64,000 nt of DNA, taken from a virus. Position numbers and translations under genes: made by a program. The DNA lies in IMG/VR virus record IMGVR_UViG_3300029258_001506, positions 34,188 through 98,187 of that record. One strand, 5' to 3'. Below, piece after piece: positions 55,990 to 64,000 of this stretch (positions within the stretch are counted from its first letter, which is position 1; each line of letters begins with the position of its first letter). The notes under the pieces are model-generated. The model was not told the DNA's origin and did not search any database. It saw only the letters and a program-made list of their open reading frames with translations.

Positions 55990-56373
55990 ATGACCGACGA
56001 CCGGTACGGCAAGGGGATCCGGATACCGATCCAGCTCGACGGCAAGAGCGACCTGGCGAACGTCTCAGGCGACGAGCTGTTGCAGGCGAACGTCGAGTTG
56101 CTGCTCGGCATCGAGCGCGGCGAGTTGGAGTGGGATCCGGAGCAGGGGACGCGCTTCCGGGAGATGCTGCACAAGAAGGTCCAGACGCTGATCGCCAACG
56201 CTGTCGCAAACCGCGAGACGACCGACCAGATCAACCGGTACGACCCGAACGTCCAGGCGCTCGAGGCCATCGTCGAGAAGAACGGCAGCCAGTTGAAGGT
56301 CTATGTCCGATACCGGCGGCGTGGTAGTATCGAGGCAGGGGGCGAACAAACAGCAGTGATCGAGGTGTCGTAA
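55990..56373 (+). CDS. Baseplate wedge protein gp25-like
   Basis: 127 aa. GIRIPIQLDGKSDLANVSG, LLLGIERGELEWDPEQGTRF and a central helix match the gp25/W family, which joins the sheath to the baseplate. Overlaps the J-like gene by one base. Confidence 0.8.
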   Translation: MTDDRYGKGIRIPIQLDGKSDLANVSGDELLQANVELLLGIERGELEWDPEQGTRFREMLHKKVQTLIANAVANRETTDQINRYDPNVQALEAIVEKNGSQLKVYVRYRRRGSIEAGGEQTAVIEVS

Positions 56374-57941
56374 TGAGTCTTGACCCCTACAATTTCGATT
56401 TCACCGAGCGCGACTTCTCCGCGGTAGACCTGCGGTTGAAAGACCTGGCGTCGTCGGTATTCGAGGATCTGACGGACCAGGACACGATCAACTTCATCAA
56501 CCTGATGCGGAAGAAGTTCGCGTTCGTGCTCTCGTTGAACGACTACTACATCCACAAGGCGGCGCGCGAAGCGTTCGTCGGCACGATGACGCAGCGCAAG
56601 TCGGCGATCAACCACGGCCAGCGGCAAGGGTACACGCTGTCCGGCGCGAGCGCGGCGACGGTCGACCTCGTCGCCACGCTGACGAACGCTCCGCTCCCTG
56701 GTACCGTGACGATCGCCGAGGGCGACGTCGTCAGGACGCTCGAGGTCACCGACCCGGTACGCGGGGAGATCCAGGCCGAGGTACAGTTCGCTCCGGGGGA
56801 CACGACCAAAACCCTGAGCTGGAAGCATTCGATCTCGAGGTCCGCGTCGTTCACCGCGGACGGATCGGCGAATCAATCGTTCTTCCTCTCGGATGCACCG
56901 TACCTCGACGACAGCCTGGCATTCTCCACCGCGGCCGGGGCCTGGACGCAGGTCGACAACTTCCTGCTCAGCGAGTCGACGAGCAGGCACTTCGTCGTCA
57001 AGGTCGACCAGAACGACCGAGCGACGTTCTACACGGGGGACGGGGTCAACGGTGCCAAGCCAGACGGTACGTTCACCGCATATTACGAGACCGGCGGCGG
57101 CAGCGATGGGAACGTCGAGCCGAACTCCCTCGTCCGGTTCGAGACGGAGTACACGGACTCGCTCGGAAACAAGGCGTTCTTGACGGTGACGAACGCGGTC
57201 AAGGCCGAGGACGGCACCGACCGCGAGACCGTCGACCAGGCGCGCGTCAACATTCCGGCGGACCGGACGCTTCCGCCGGGGACTACCACGCGGGAGGACT
57301 TCGAGATCCGCGCCGACGCGGTGAGCGGCGTCGGCCGCTCCTTGATGCTGACCTCGGACCTCGACGCGACCGTGCCGGAGAACGAGGGGCGGCTGTACAT
57401 CATTCCGACCGGCGGCGGTACGCCGTCGAGCGCGCTGATCGCAGCCGTCGAGGCGACCTTCGTCACCTATCCAGCACCGCCGACGTTCACGCTCACGGTG
57501 TCCGGTGCGACGTACCTCACTATCGACGTCGACGCGACCATCTGGATCGCGCAGGGCTACAGCGCGACCACGGTCAAGGCGGCGATCACCTCGGCGCTGA
57601 CACACTTCTTCGAGCCGATCATCACCACGGGGAGCGCGCTGATCGGCCAGTACCAGGAGACCGCGTCCGGCGTGATGGTGCCGCTCTCGGCCGGGATGAA
57701 GAACCCGCTCGTCGACTTCGGGTACTACTACCAGGACGAGAACGGGGATCCGGTCGGAGAGATCGCCTGGTCCGACGTGTTCAACATCGTGAGAGACACC
57801 GCCGGCGTCCGGAAGCTCGGAGCCGGTGCTGACGAATTCCTGCTGAACGAGCAGCGGGACGACGTGGCGATCGACAACTTCAAGTTCCCGGCCTTCGGGA
57901 CGCTGACGCTACGCAACGGAGCAACGGGCAACGTGATCTAG
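56373..57941 (+). CDS. Baseplate J-like protein
   Basis: 522 aa. Opening with the gp6/J-type helical start (FTERDFSAVDLRLKDLASS), then beta domains and, near the centre, RDRTPPGTTTREDFE-like (LPPGTTTREDFEIRADAV), as in Mu gp47/gpJ proteins. Forms the baseplate ring. Position after gp25 confirms the order. Confidence 0.85.
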   Translation: MSLDPYNFDFTERDFSAVDLRLKDLASSVFEDLTDQDTINFINLMRKKFAFVLSLNDYYIHKAAREAFVGTMTQRKSAINHGQRQGYTLSGASAATVDLVATLTNAPLPGTVTIAEGDVVRTLEVTDPVRGEIQAEVQFAPGDTTKTLSWKHSISRSASFTADGSANQSFFLSDAPYLDDSLAFSTAAGAWTQVDNFLLSESTSRHFVVKVDQNDRATFYTGDGVNGAKPDGTFTAYYETGGGSDGNVEPNSLVRFETEYTDSLGNKAFLTVTNAVKAEDGTDRETVDQARVNIPADRTLPPGTTTREDFEIRADAVSGVGRSLMLTSDLDATVPENEGRLYIIPTGGGTPSSALIAAVEATFVTYPAPPTFTLTVSGATYLTIDVDATIWIAQGYSATTVKAAITSALTHFFEPIITTGSALIGQYQETASGVMVPLSAGMKNPLVDFGYYYQDENGDPVGEIAWSDVFNIVRDTAGVRKLGAGADEFLLNEQRDDVAIDNFKFPAFGTLTLRNGATGNVI

Positions 57942-60900
57942 ATGGCACGACCGATCATAGATTGGGATCCGCGAGCTAACGCGGAACTGGTCACCGAGCC
58001 GGGAGCCGGCGGCGTGACGCTCAACTCCGACGACCTCGAGAAGTACGACCTCGCCGTCGGGGTGTCCGCGTTTCCGCGACAGACGGCGAGCACGGTGCTC
58101 TACACGCGGCGAGCTGTCGCCGAAAGAGGGACGGCACCGGAGGACGGGCTGCGTCACCGAGCGTACGACGTCAACCCGACCGGGATCACGTTCTGGGTTG
58201 CGAACCCGGCGACCGGGGAGCCGTACCCGCTCGACATCGACGACGCGATCAGCACCGCGCTCGGGATCGACGCGCGGTACATCCAGCTCGGCCAGCGGCT
58301 GCCGCTCCGCGGCTGGCTCGGCGGGGCGACCGCCGGGCTCGACGGCCAGGTCGAGGTCACCTGGGGAGACGGCACGACGCGAGCCGCGGCGGACACGACC
58401 CGCGGTCCGTTCACCGGCCTGGTCGTCTCGGCCTACGACCTCGACGCGCTCGACTGTCATCATTTGATGTACGCCGTGCACGGCAAGCGCAAGGCCGACA
58501 CGAACTGGCTGTACCGCGGCGGGTACATCCTTGACCCGTTCACCGGCAGCTCGTCGACCGGGGAGAGCACCGCGACGAAGAACGCGGTCGACACGGGCAA
58601 GGTCCGGATCGGCATCACCGGGACGGGCCCCTGGAACATCGTGACGCAGTATTGGGACGGGGCGGCCTGGCAGACGCTCGACTCGAGGTCCGTCACGCTG
58701 ACCTCCGGGGCGTTGCTGTCGTCCGAGGTGGCGATGCGCGGCTGGCTGTTCGCCGGCCAGGGAGGGCTCGCGCCGGCGGGCTCTCCGTGGGGCACGCTGA
58801 CCGACGTCTGGTTCCCGGAGGTCGTGCTCGAGAAGTTCGAACCGTGGGTCGTCAACCTTGTCGCGTGGGATGCGCGCGACCTCGACGACCTGCTGTTCCC
58901 GTTCATGGGAGCGCCGTCCAAGATCCAGGACGTCGTCTCCGACCTGGCGCTGCCGGACTTGATGCACCATCCGTTCGGGTCGCTACACGAGCCGGTCAGC
59001 CTCCGAAAGGCCGATTCGGATCTCGGCCTCGCCGTCGAGGTCGACCAGCTCTCCGGGTTCGTCGCGGTTGGAACCTGGGATCTGGACGGCATCGGCCTCG
59101 ACACGTACCCGAAGCAGCGACCACTCCTGACCACCGATACCGAGTGGGCCGGGATCGATGCTCCGTTCTCCGCAGTGGTCCAGCTCAAGCTGATCGGCGA
59201 CCAGAACCCGAGCAAGTGGTACGTCATCGCCTTCGGTGACACGGCCCGGACGCCGAGCGCGACGGACAACGGGGTCGCGCTCTACTGGCAGGACGGCACG
59301 CTGCGCGGGAAAATCTACGACGATCTGTCCGGCGATTACGTGATCGTCGAGGCGGAATTCGACGTCGACCATCACTCGGACATCCCGCTCGAGCTGGGGA
59401 TCGCCTGGTCCGGGGCGCGCGGTGTCGACTGCGGATACGAGGATTACACGCTCCGGATCCTGGTCAACGGCGAGGCGGTCGCGGTCTCGGGCGCGCTCCC
59501 AGATGCACTGGTAGCGACCACCGACATCGCGAACGTCGGGTTTCACGACTCGTTCAGCGGCTGGGCCGGGCTGCTCGGACGGTGCCGGGTCTACCCGAAC
59601 GCGCTCACCGACGACGAGATCCGGAGGGCCTTCGAGGAGCCGACGAGCGACGACCTCGACTTCGATGTCGCCGACACCGACGCGGAGCCGGGACAGGCCG
59701 AGGGCTGGGAGTGGAAAGCCGGCATGATCTCCGGCGGCCGGGCGCTGTTCCGTCAGAGCCCCTGGACGGGCCCGCAGGAATCGTTCGATTGGTTCGGGCT
59801 GTATCCCTCGGTCGTCAACGGAACGGCCGAGACGTTCGACCTGAGCGCGCTCACGACGGGAGCAGTCGCCGCCGTCAACCCGGCGACCGACCAGATCACC
59901 GTGAACGGGGTCGACTGGCGCGAGCTTCTCCCGGCCGGGTCGAACATCCGGATCACCGGCTCGACCGGGCTCGACGCGTACTGGACCGTCTCGACGGTGG
60001 CCTACTCGGCTGGTAACTCCGTGATCACCGTCGACGAGGACGTGCTCAGCTCGACCGCCGACGGCCAGGTCGAGGTACCGCCGATCCTCACCGTCGAGGT
60101 GAACCAGTACGACGAGCAGTTCACGCAGCTCTGGGATGTCTACTTCGAGGACGCGGCCGCGGCGACCGCCGACGAGGTGGCCGCGGTTCTGAACTCCTAC
60201 ATCCAGCACAGCGTCACCCGTGCTCGAGCTGGGCTGCTCACGATCCGCTCCGAGACTCAGGGATTCTACGCCAGGATCCAGGTCACCGGGGGCGACGCGA
60301 ACACCGTGCTCTCCTTCCCGACCTCCGAGGTCTGGGGCGTCGACGACGTCGGCTGGTTCGATACCTGGGACGACGTGACCGCGATCACCGCGCTGTTCGG
60401 CGACGGGACTCCGGCCGCGGCCAGCTCCGAGGGGTTCGAGTGGACCGACTGGTACGACACGCTCGAGGAAGCCGGGGCGCTCACCGCCGGCAACCGTTCG
60501 TGGTACGGCCAGCTCCATACTCACGACATCACCGACGTCGACACCGGGACCGACGACTTCACCGTCGCCGGCGACGTTCGGAGCGCCTTCCCGTCGGGGA
60601 CGACGATCCAGATCACCGGGTCCACCGCGAACGACGGGCAGTACGTCGTCCTTCTCACTTTCCTCGACGGTCCGGACACGGTGATCAGGATCTCCGGCAG
60701 CATTCCGGACGCGACGGTCGACGGCCAGCTCGGCCCGATCGTCTGGTCGTCGGCTGTCGAATCGTTCGACGAGGGGTGGGACTTCGACCCGATCTCGTCC
60801 GACTTCGAAGCGCCGAGCGTCAACGGGCGGCTGTACAGCGACGAGCTGACGTTCCCGCTCACGATCCGGACGGACAAGAACAGGTTGTTCGTGTACAGCA

Positions 60901-61541
60901 GCATCGACGGCGCGGTGCACGAGTTCCAGCTGACCGGCCAGGAGTACGCCGACGCGGCCGCGCTGTCCGCCGAGCTGTCGACGAAGTGGTCGACCGCGCT
61001 TCCGACCTCGAAGTTCTCCTGGCGATACAGCGGGAACCGAATCTGGTTCGGCTGGGATGGTTCCTCGACGATGACCTCGAACGAGGTGGCGTACTTCCTG
61101 TTCGGTCCGGGGACGGACGCCGACCGGGACGTTCGCTCTATAATCGGCTTGTACGGCCTCTCACCGTCCGGAGAGCCGGGCCGGGTAGTCATGCCGGCCG
61201 GGTACTACGACGGCGACGACGCGGCCGACTGGACGCTCGAGGGGGCATACCAGGCCGACCCGTGGAGCTACCTCGAGGTCCGGACCGAGACCGACCTGCA
61301 GGACGCCTTCGAGGAGCCGGTCGCCGCCGACCGGGAGTTGGCGGTGTTCGACGTGGCCGAGGCCGACGACGACTACCGGGAGCGCTTCAAGCCGGACACC
61401 TGGGGCGGCGCGGCCTGGATCGGGCCGGCGACCCACGGCGGGACACCAGACGAGACCTTGACCAGCGGATTCACCGCTGCGATATTTGATACAGACGGAA
61501 CGCCGGAAAGCGTCGAGGACTTCGAGGACGGCTGGCCGTAA
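57942..61541 (+). CDS. Large multi-domain tail/adhesin protein
   Basis: 1199 aa. N-terminal baseplate-attaching part; a LamG/concanavalin-like segment near 440-565 (LLGRCRVYPNALTDDEI); two tandem ITGSTxxDxxY domains (about 640-705 and 865-930); the repeated VDGG-type beta domain at about 712-800 (ILTVEVNQYDEQF ... ADEVAAVLNSYI). Probably a peripheral baseplate or fibre protein involved in surface binding. Confidence 0.65.
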   Translation: MARPIIDWDPRANAELVTEPGAGGVTLNSDDLEKYDLAVGVSAFPRQTASTVLYTRRAVAERGTAPEDGLRHRAYDVNPTGITFWVANPATGEPYPLDIDDAISTALGIDARYIQLGQRLPLRGWLGGATAGLDGQVEVTWGDGTTRAAADTTRGPFTGLVVSAYDLDALDCHHLMYAVHGKRKADTNWLYRGGYILDPFTGSSSTGESTATKNAVDTGKVRIGITGTGPWNIVTQYWDGAAWQTLDSRSVTLTSGALLSSEVAMRGWLFAGQGGLAPAGSPWGTLTDVWFPEVVLEKFEPWVVNLVAWDARDLDDLLFPFMGAPSKIQDVVSDLALPDLMHHPFGSLHEPVSLRKADSDLGLAVEVDQLSGFVAVGTWDLDGIGLDTYPKQRPLLTTDTEWAGIDAPFSAVVQLKLIGDQNPSKWYVIAFGDTARTPSATDNGVALYWQDGTLRGKIYDDLSGDYVIVEAEFDVDHHSDIPLELGIAWSGARGVDCGYEDYTLRILVNGEAVAVSGALPDALVATTDIANVGFHDSFSGWAGLLGRCRVYPNALTDDEIRRAFEEPTSDDLDFDVADTDAEPGQAEGWEWKAGMISGGRALFRQSPWTGPQESFDWFGLYPSVVNGTAETFDLSALTTGAVAAVNPATDQITVNGVDWRELLPAGSNIRITGSTGLDAYWTVSTVAYSAGNSVITVDEDVLSSTADGQVEVPPILTVEVNQYDEQFTQLWDVYFEDAAAATADEVAAVLNSYIQHSVTRARAGLLTIRSETQGFYARIQVTGGDANTVLSFPTSEVWGVDDVGWFDTWDDVTAITALFGDGTPAAASSEGFEWTDWYDTLEEAGALTAGNRSWYGQLHTHDITDVDTGTDDFTVAGDVRSAFPSGTTIQITGSTANDGQYVVLLTFLDGPDTVIRISGSIPDATVDGQLGPIVWSSAVESFDEGWDFDPISSDFEAPSVNGRLYSDELTFPLTIRTDKNRLFVYSSIDGAVHEFQLTGQEYADAAALSAELSTKWSTALPTSKFSWRYSGNRIWFGWDGSSTMTSNEVAYFLFGPGTDADRDVRSIIGLYGLSPSGEPGRVVMPAGYYDGDDAADWTLEGAYQADPWSYLEVRTETDLQDAFEEPVAADRELAVFDVAEADDDYRERFKPDTWGGAAWIGPATHGGTPDETLTSGFTAAIFDTDGTPESVEDFEDGWP

Positions 61542-61551
61542 GGAGTGACCA

Positions 61552-62268
61552 ATGAGTAGCGCAGATTGGGCAGAACTGGACAACGTGCTCGCGGCCGGGA
61601 CGGTGCTCCGCGGCGCCACCGGGGGCATCACTCCGCCGAGCGGCGGCGGCTCGGCAGTCTACGTGATGAACAGCGTCGACGGGACCGTGACCGGGGCCGT
61701 CGGCCTGTACTGCTTGATCGCGGACTTCTCTCCGCTCGCCAAGGGCGGGTCGATCAGCGGGTGCATCAAGAAGCTGAGCAGCTCCGGCAACACCGGGTTC
61801 TCGCCGTTCCTGTTCATCGGGGCCAGCGGACACGACGTTTCGGACACCGCGTACCTGCTCGGCCTCGAGAACGCGGATCCGTATCGGGTCGTTCTCCGCA
61901 AGACGGGCACGGCCGGGATCCTCGGCGGGATCCCGGAGGCGGCCAGCGGCGAGTACCTGCGGCGCTCGTCCGGCCAGGAGCAGATCAGCGACGACGAGTA
62001 CCGGCACTTGAAGGTCGACATGATCCTCGAGCCGACGAACGACATCGTGCTTCAAGTGTTCGAGAACGACCTGTCGGCCAACCCGCTCGGGAGCGCTCCC
62101 GACTGGCAGCCGATCGCCGGGATGACGCAGTTCGTCGACGACGTCGCCGGCATCAACTCCGGGAGCGCGCCGTACCTGAGCGGGTACGCCGGGTTCGCGT
62201 GTTCGTGGGCCGAGGCGATCGGCCGGCGCTGCGCGTTCGACCATGTCGTGATCGAGAGGCAGACCTAG
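61552..62268 (+). CDS. Beta-rich tail-associated protein
   Basis: 238 aa. Lectin-like features (GAVGLYCLIADFSPLAKGGS, YLSGYAGFACSWAEAIGR) suggest a surface-binding sandwich. Overlaps the next gene by one base. Part of the adhesin cluster at the end. Confidence 0.55.
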   Translation: MSSADWAELDNVLAAGTVLRGATGGITPPSGGGSAVYVMNSVDGTVTGAVGLYCLIADFSPLAKGGSISGCIKKLSSSGNTGFSPFLFIGASGHDVSDTAYLLGLENADPYRVVLRKTGTAGILGGIPEAASGEYLRRSSGQEQISDDEYRHLKVDMILEPTNDIVLQVFENDLSANPLGSAPDWQPIAGMTQFVDDVAGINSGSAPYLSGYAGFACSWAEAIGRRCAFDHVVIERQT

Positions 62269-62705
62269 TGTCAACCGAGCCCACACTGCCGGACGCTCCC
62301 AGCGGAGCGCGCACCGTCTACCGCGGGAAGGGATCGCGGATGCGGCTCGACCGCGGCGCGGATACCGGCCGGGTTGTGGACTCGGACGGGACGATCACGT
62401 TCGTTCTCGGGAACAGCAACCGGCTCGAGCAGCTCGAGCTGGTCACCGGGGAGTACGTCGAGGCGTCGAAGATCGTCGACCTCACCGACTACGATCTGAT
62501 CAGCATCGACGCGGAAGCCGTCGCCGACCTGACGGCGTCGGCCAGTGCGGAATGGCGCGCGCAGATCCTGCTCGACGACGTGCTCCTCGGCGAGTTGAAA
62601 ATCTCAGCAGATTCGGAAAGGGGGCTTACCGATCTAAGGGTGCCGGTCAGGCGGTACGACCGCGAACATGCGGTGTCGTTCCGTCTGGCGCTTGTGGAGG
62701 TATAG
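62268..62705 (+). CDS. Hypothetical tail protein
   Basis: 145 aa from the GTG at 62268. Beta-rich (VVDSDGTITFVLGNSNRLEQ ... DLRVPVRRYDREHA). Lies between two adhesin-like genes. Could be an adaptor or fibre-base protein. Confidence 0.5.
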   Translation: MSTEPTLPDAPSGARTVYRGKGSRMRLDRGADTGRVVDSDGTITFVLGNSNRLEQLELVTGEYVEASKIVDLTDYDLISIDAEAVADLTASASAEWRAQILLDDVLLGELKISADSERGLTDLRVPVRRYDREHAVSFRLALVEV

Positions 62706-62708
62706 TCG

Positions 62709-64000
62709 ATGGACACTCCGGACCTGGCGATCCCGTACCCGGACGAGTACACGGACCCGTACTTCTCCGACATACAGGGGACGTTCAACGAGACGGACGC
62801 CTGGATCCTGTCCAACGTCGAGGATAAGTCCCTCGTCGTGACCGGCGGCGGGACGATGTCTCTCGTCGGCGATACCTTCACCTGGACCGCTCCGTTGTAC
62901 GTGCACGTTCCCTGGTCTGGGGTCACGATCACGATCAACGCCAGCAACATCACCGTCACCGACGGCGAGTCCCTGTACGTCTCCACCGCGACGCGCCCGA
63001 TCACAACCCAGACGCTTTCGCTCAACGCCGGGACACCGAGCCTCCGGAACCACGTCGTGATCGGCTTCCGGGTCGGCTCGACCGTGTTCCTCGGCGACGC
63101 GCAGAACGGGACGCTCGACGACGCGTACGACGCCAGCGGCGGCCCGGCCACGATCGAGGTCGACGCCGGCGACGTCACCTGGGATTTCGCCGGGGCCTAC
63201 TCGTTCAACGTCGACCTCGAGAACACCACCGGGACCGCCGACGGGTTCCAAGTGTACGACACCGTCGACGAGTACTGGCGGATCGTCAGGAAGGCCGACG
63301 CGGCGCTCGACCTCGAGGCCCAGCTCCAAAACGTCGACTACGATCTGTCGGGCTCGTTCACCATCGACGGCGTCGACCAGTCGACCGACCTGCTCTCGGT
63401 GACCCAGACTCCGGTCACACCGGGGACCGTGAACACGGTAGCGAAGTTCGAGGCCGTGAGCACGAATTGGGATACCGGGTCGAAGGTCGTGCACGTCGTC
63501 ACAGCTGACGGCGACGCGGTGCCGTTCACCGTCACCAACAACACGAACAACCGGTTCGATGTGCAATACGACGGGGTCGTCCATTGGGGGCAGGACATCA
63601 CGACACCGACGAACGCCGGGTTCCTGAGCTGGGATACCGGTCGAGCAATTGTAGGTGGCATGACTGGCATAGAACTCGCGTTGTATGCCAGCGGCGAGAA
63701 AGTTCGCATCGACACGTCTGGCAACATGGGTGTTGGCATCTTCACCGGGATCGGTGCGCGGGTCGACATCAAGTCGAGCGGCACCAGTTCGAACGCATTC
63801 AGGATCGAGAATAGCGCCGACACGGACGCGCTGTTGCTGGTGCAAGAGGACAGCGGTGGGGACGCGCGGTTGTACCTGTACGACGACGGTGCGAACGTCG
63901 GCGTTCGGCTTGGCGCGGCGGTTGACTCATACTTTATGGGTGGGAAGGTCGGGATTGGTATCGATACTCCCGATACCCTATTGCATGTTGAAAGCGGTAC
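62709..64000 (+). CDS. Tail fibre protein (cut by window edge)
   Basis: Open from ATG 62709 to the end; 430 residues visible. N-terminal beta repeats, then SGNMGVGIFTGIGARVDIK and GGKVGIGIDTPDTLLHVES, the repeated 'vGIGt..P...L.V.' motif found in phage tail fibres and tailspikes, often just before an intramolecular chaperone. GC falls after about 63630. Probably the receptor-binding protein. Confidence 0.75.
   Translation, partial: MDTPDLAIPYPDEYTDPYFSDIQGTFNETDAWILSNVEDKSLVVTGGGTMSLVGDTFTWTAPLYVHVPWSGVTITINASNITVTDGESLYVSTATRPITTQTLSLNAGTPSLRNHVVIGFRVGSTVFLGDAQNGTLDDAYDASGGPATIEVDAGDVTWDFAGAYSFNVDLENTTGTADGFQVYDTVDEYWRIVRKADAALDLEAQLQNVDYDLSGSFTIDGVDQSTDLLSVTQTPVTPGTVNTVAKFEAVSTNWDTGSKVVHVVTADGDAVPFTVTNNTNNRFDVQYDGVVHWGQDITTPTNAGFLSWDTGRAIVGGMTGIELALYASGEKVRIDTSGNMGVGIFTGIGARVDIKSSGTSSNAFRIENSADTDALLLVQEDSGGDARLYLYDDGANVGVRLGAAVDSYFMGGKVGIGIDTPDTLLHVESG

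Overview
The window is one continuous stretch of a GC-rich (roughly 60-65 %, estimated by eye) double-stranded DNA phage with a contractile tail (myovirus architecture). Every convincing gene lies on the + strand. Genes are packed with 1-20 bp gaps or ATGA/GTGA overlaps, and the largest gene-free gap is 219 bp (16515-16733). The host is unknown. The GC content, GTG starts and promoters that place the transcript start on the initiator ATG would suit a high-GC bacterium. A cysteine-rich exported protein at 24256-24591 resembles lipoproteins common in Myxococcota, a weak hint only.

Layout. (a) 1-2943: the end of a helicase/ATPase, a ribbon-helix-helix protein, an ASCH-domain protein and small coiled-coil, membrane and zinc proteins. 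(b) 2944-16514: an accessory region of about 30 small genes. Six nearly identical promoter blocks (P1-P6; TTGACA, 17 bp, CACACT or AACACT, 6 bp, ATGATG) divide its first part into cassettes. The cassettes carry two PP-loop (PAPS-reductase-like) enzymes, a DUF6573 protein, an XRE regulator, zinc-ribbon proteins, a lone Spo11/TopoVI-A-like Toprim protein and a DUF7694 protein. The leader of P3 contains a tRNA-like element. The P4 cassette contains a 144-nt inverted copy of part of a virion gene 29 kb away. (c) 16515-22406: a promoter overlapped by five 11-bp iterons and a ribbon-helix-helix gene, then an HTH protein, a histone-like protein, a pentapeptide-repeat protein and five consecutive genes that share a C-terminal tail. 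(d) 22403-24222: a lower-GC island with a C5-cytosine methyltransferase ending in a perfect 15-bp hairpin. (e) 24256-31341: exported Cys-rich protein, HExxH protein, ParB-like protein, large terminase, two paralogous beta-rich proteins and the portal. (f) 31343-41001: possible holin, MuF-like head protein, scaffold-like protein, XkdF-type protease, major capsid protein, a probable decoration protein and a very long terminator hairpin. (g) 41020-64000: connector, stopper and tail-completion proteins, sheath, tube, T4-type hub-assembly protein with a -1 frame extension, tape measure, LysM-like protein, gpD-like hub, OB-fold spike, gp25, gpJ, then adhesin-like proteins ending in a fibre gene cut by the window edge.

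How it fits together. The early/accessory part seems driven by repeated host-type promoters that produce leaderless messages. DNA-modifying or DNA-acting enzymes (two PP-loop enzymes, C5 methyltransferase, ParB-like protein, Spo11-like protein) are spread through it. The late part is a standard head-then-tail assembly line in which one beta domain recurs in four different virion proteins. No integrase, lysin, polymerase or small terminase can be assigned with confidence inside the window.
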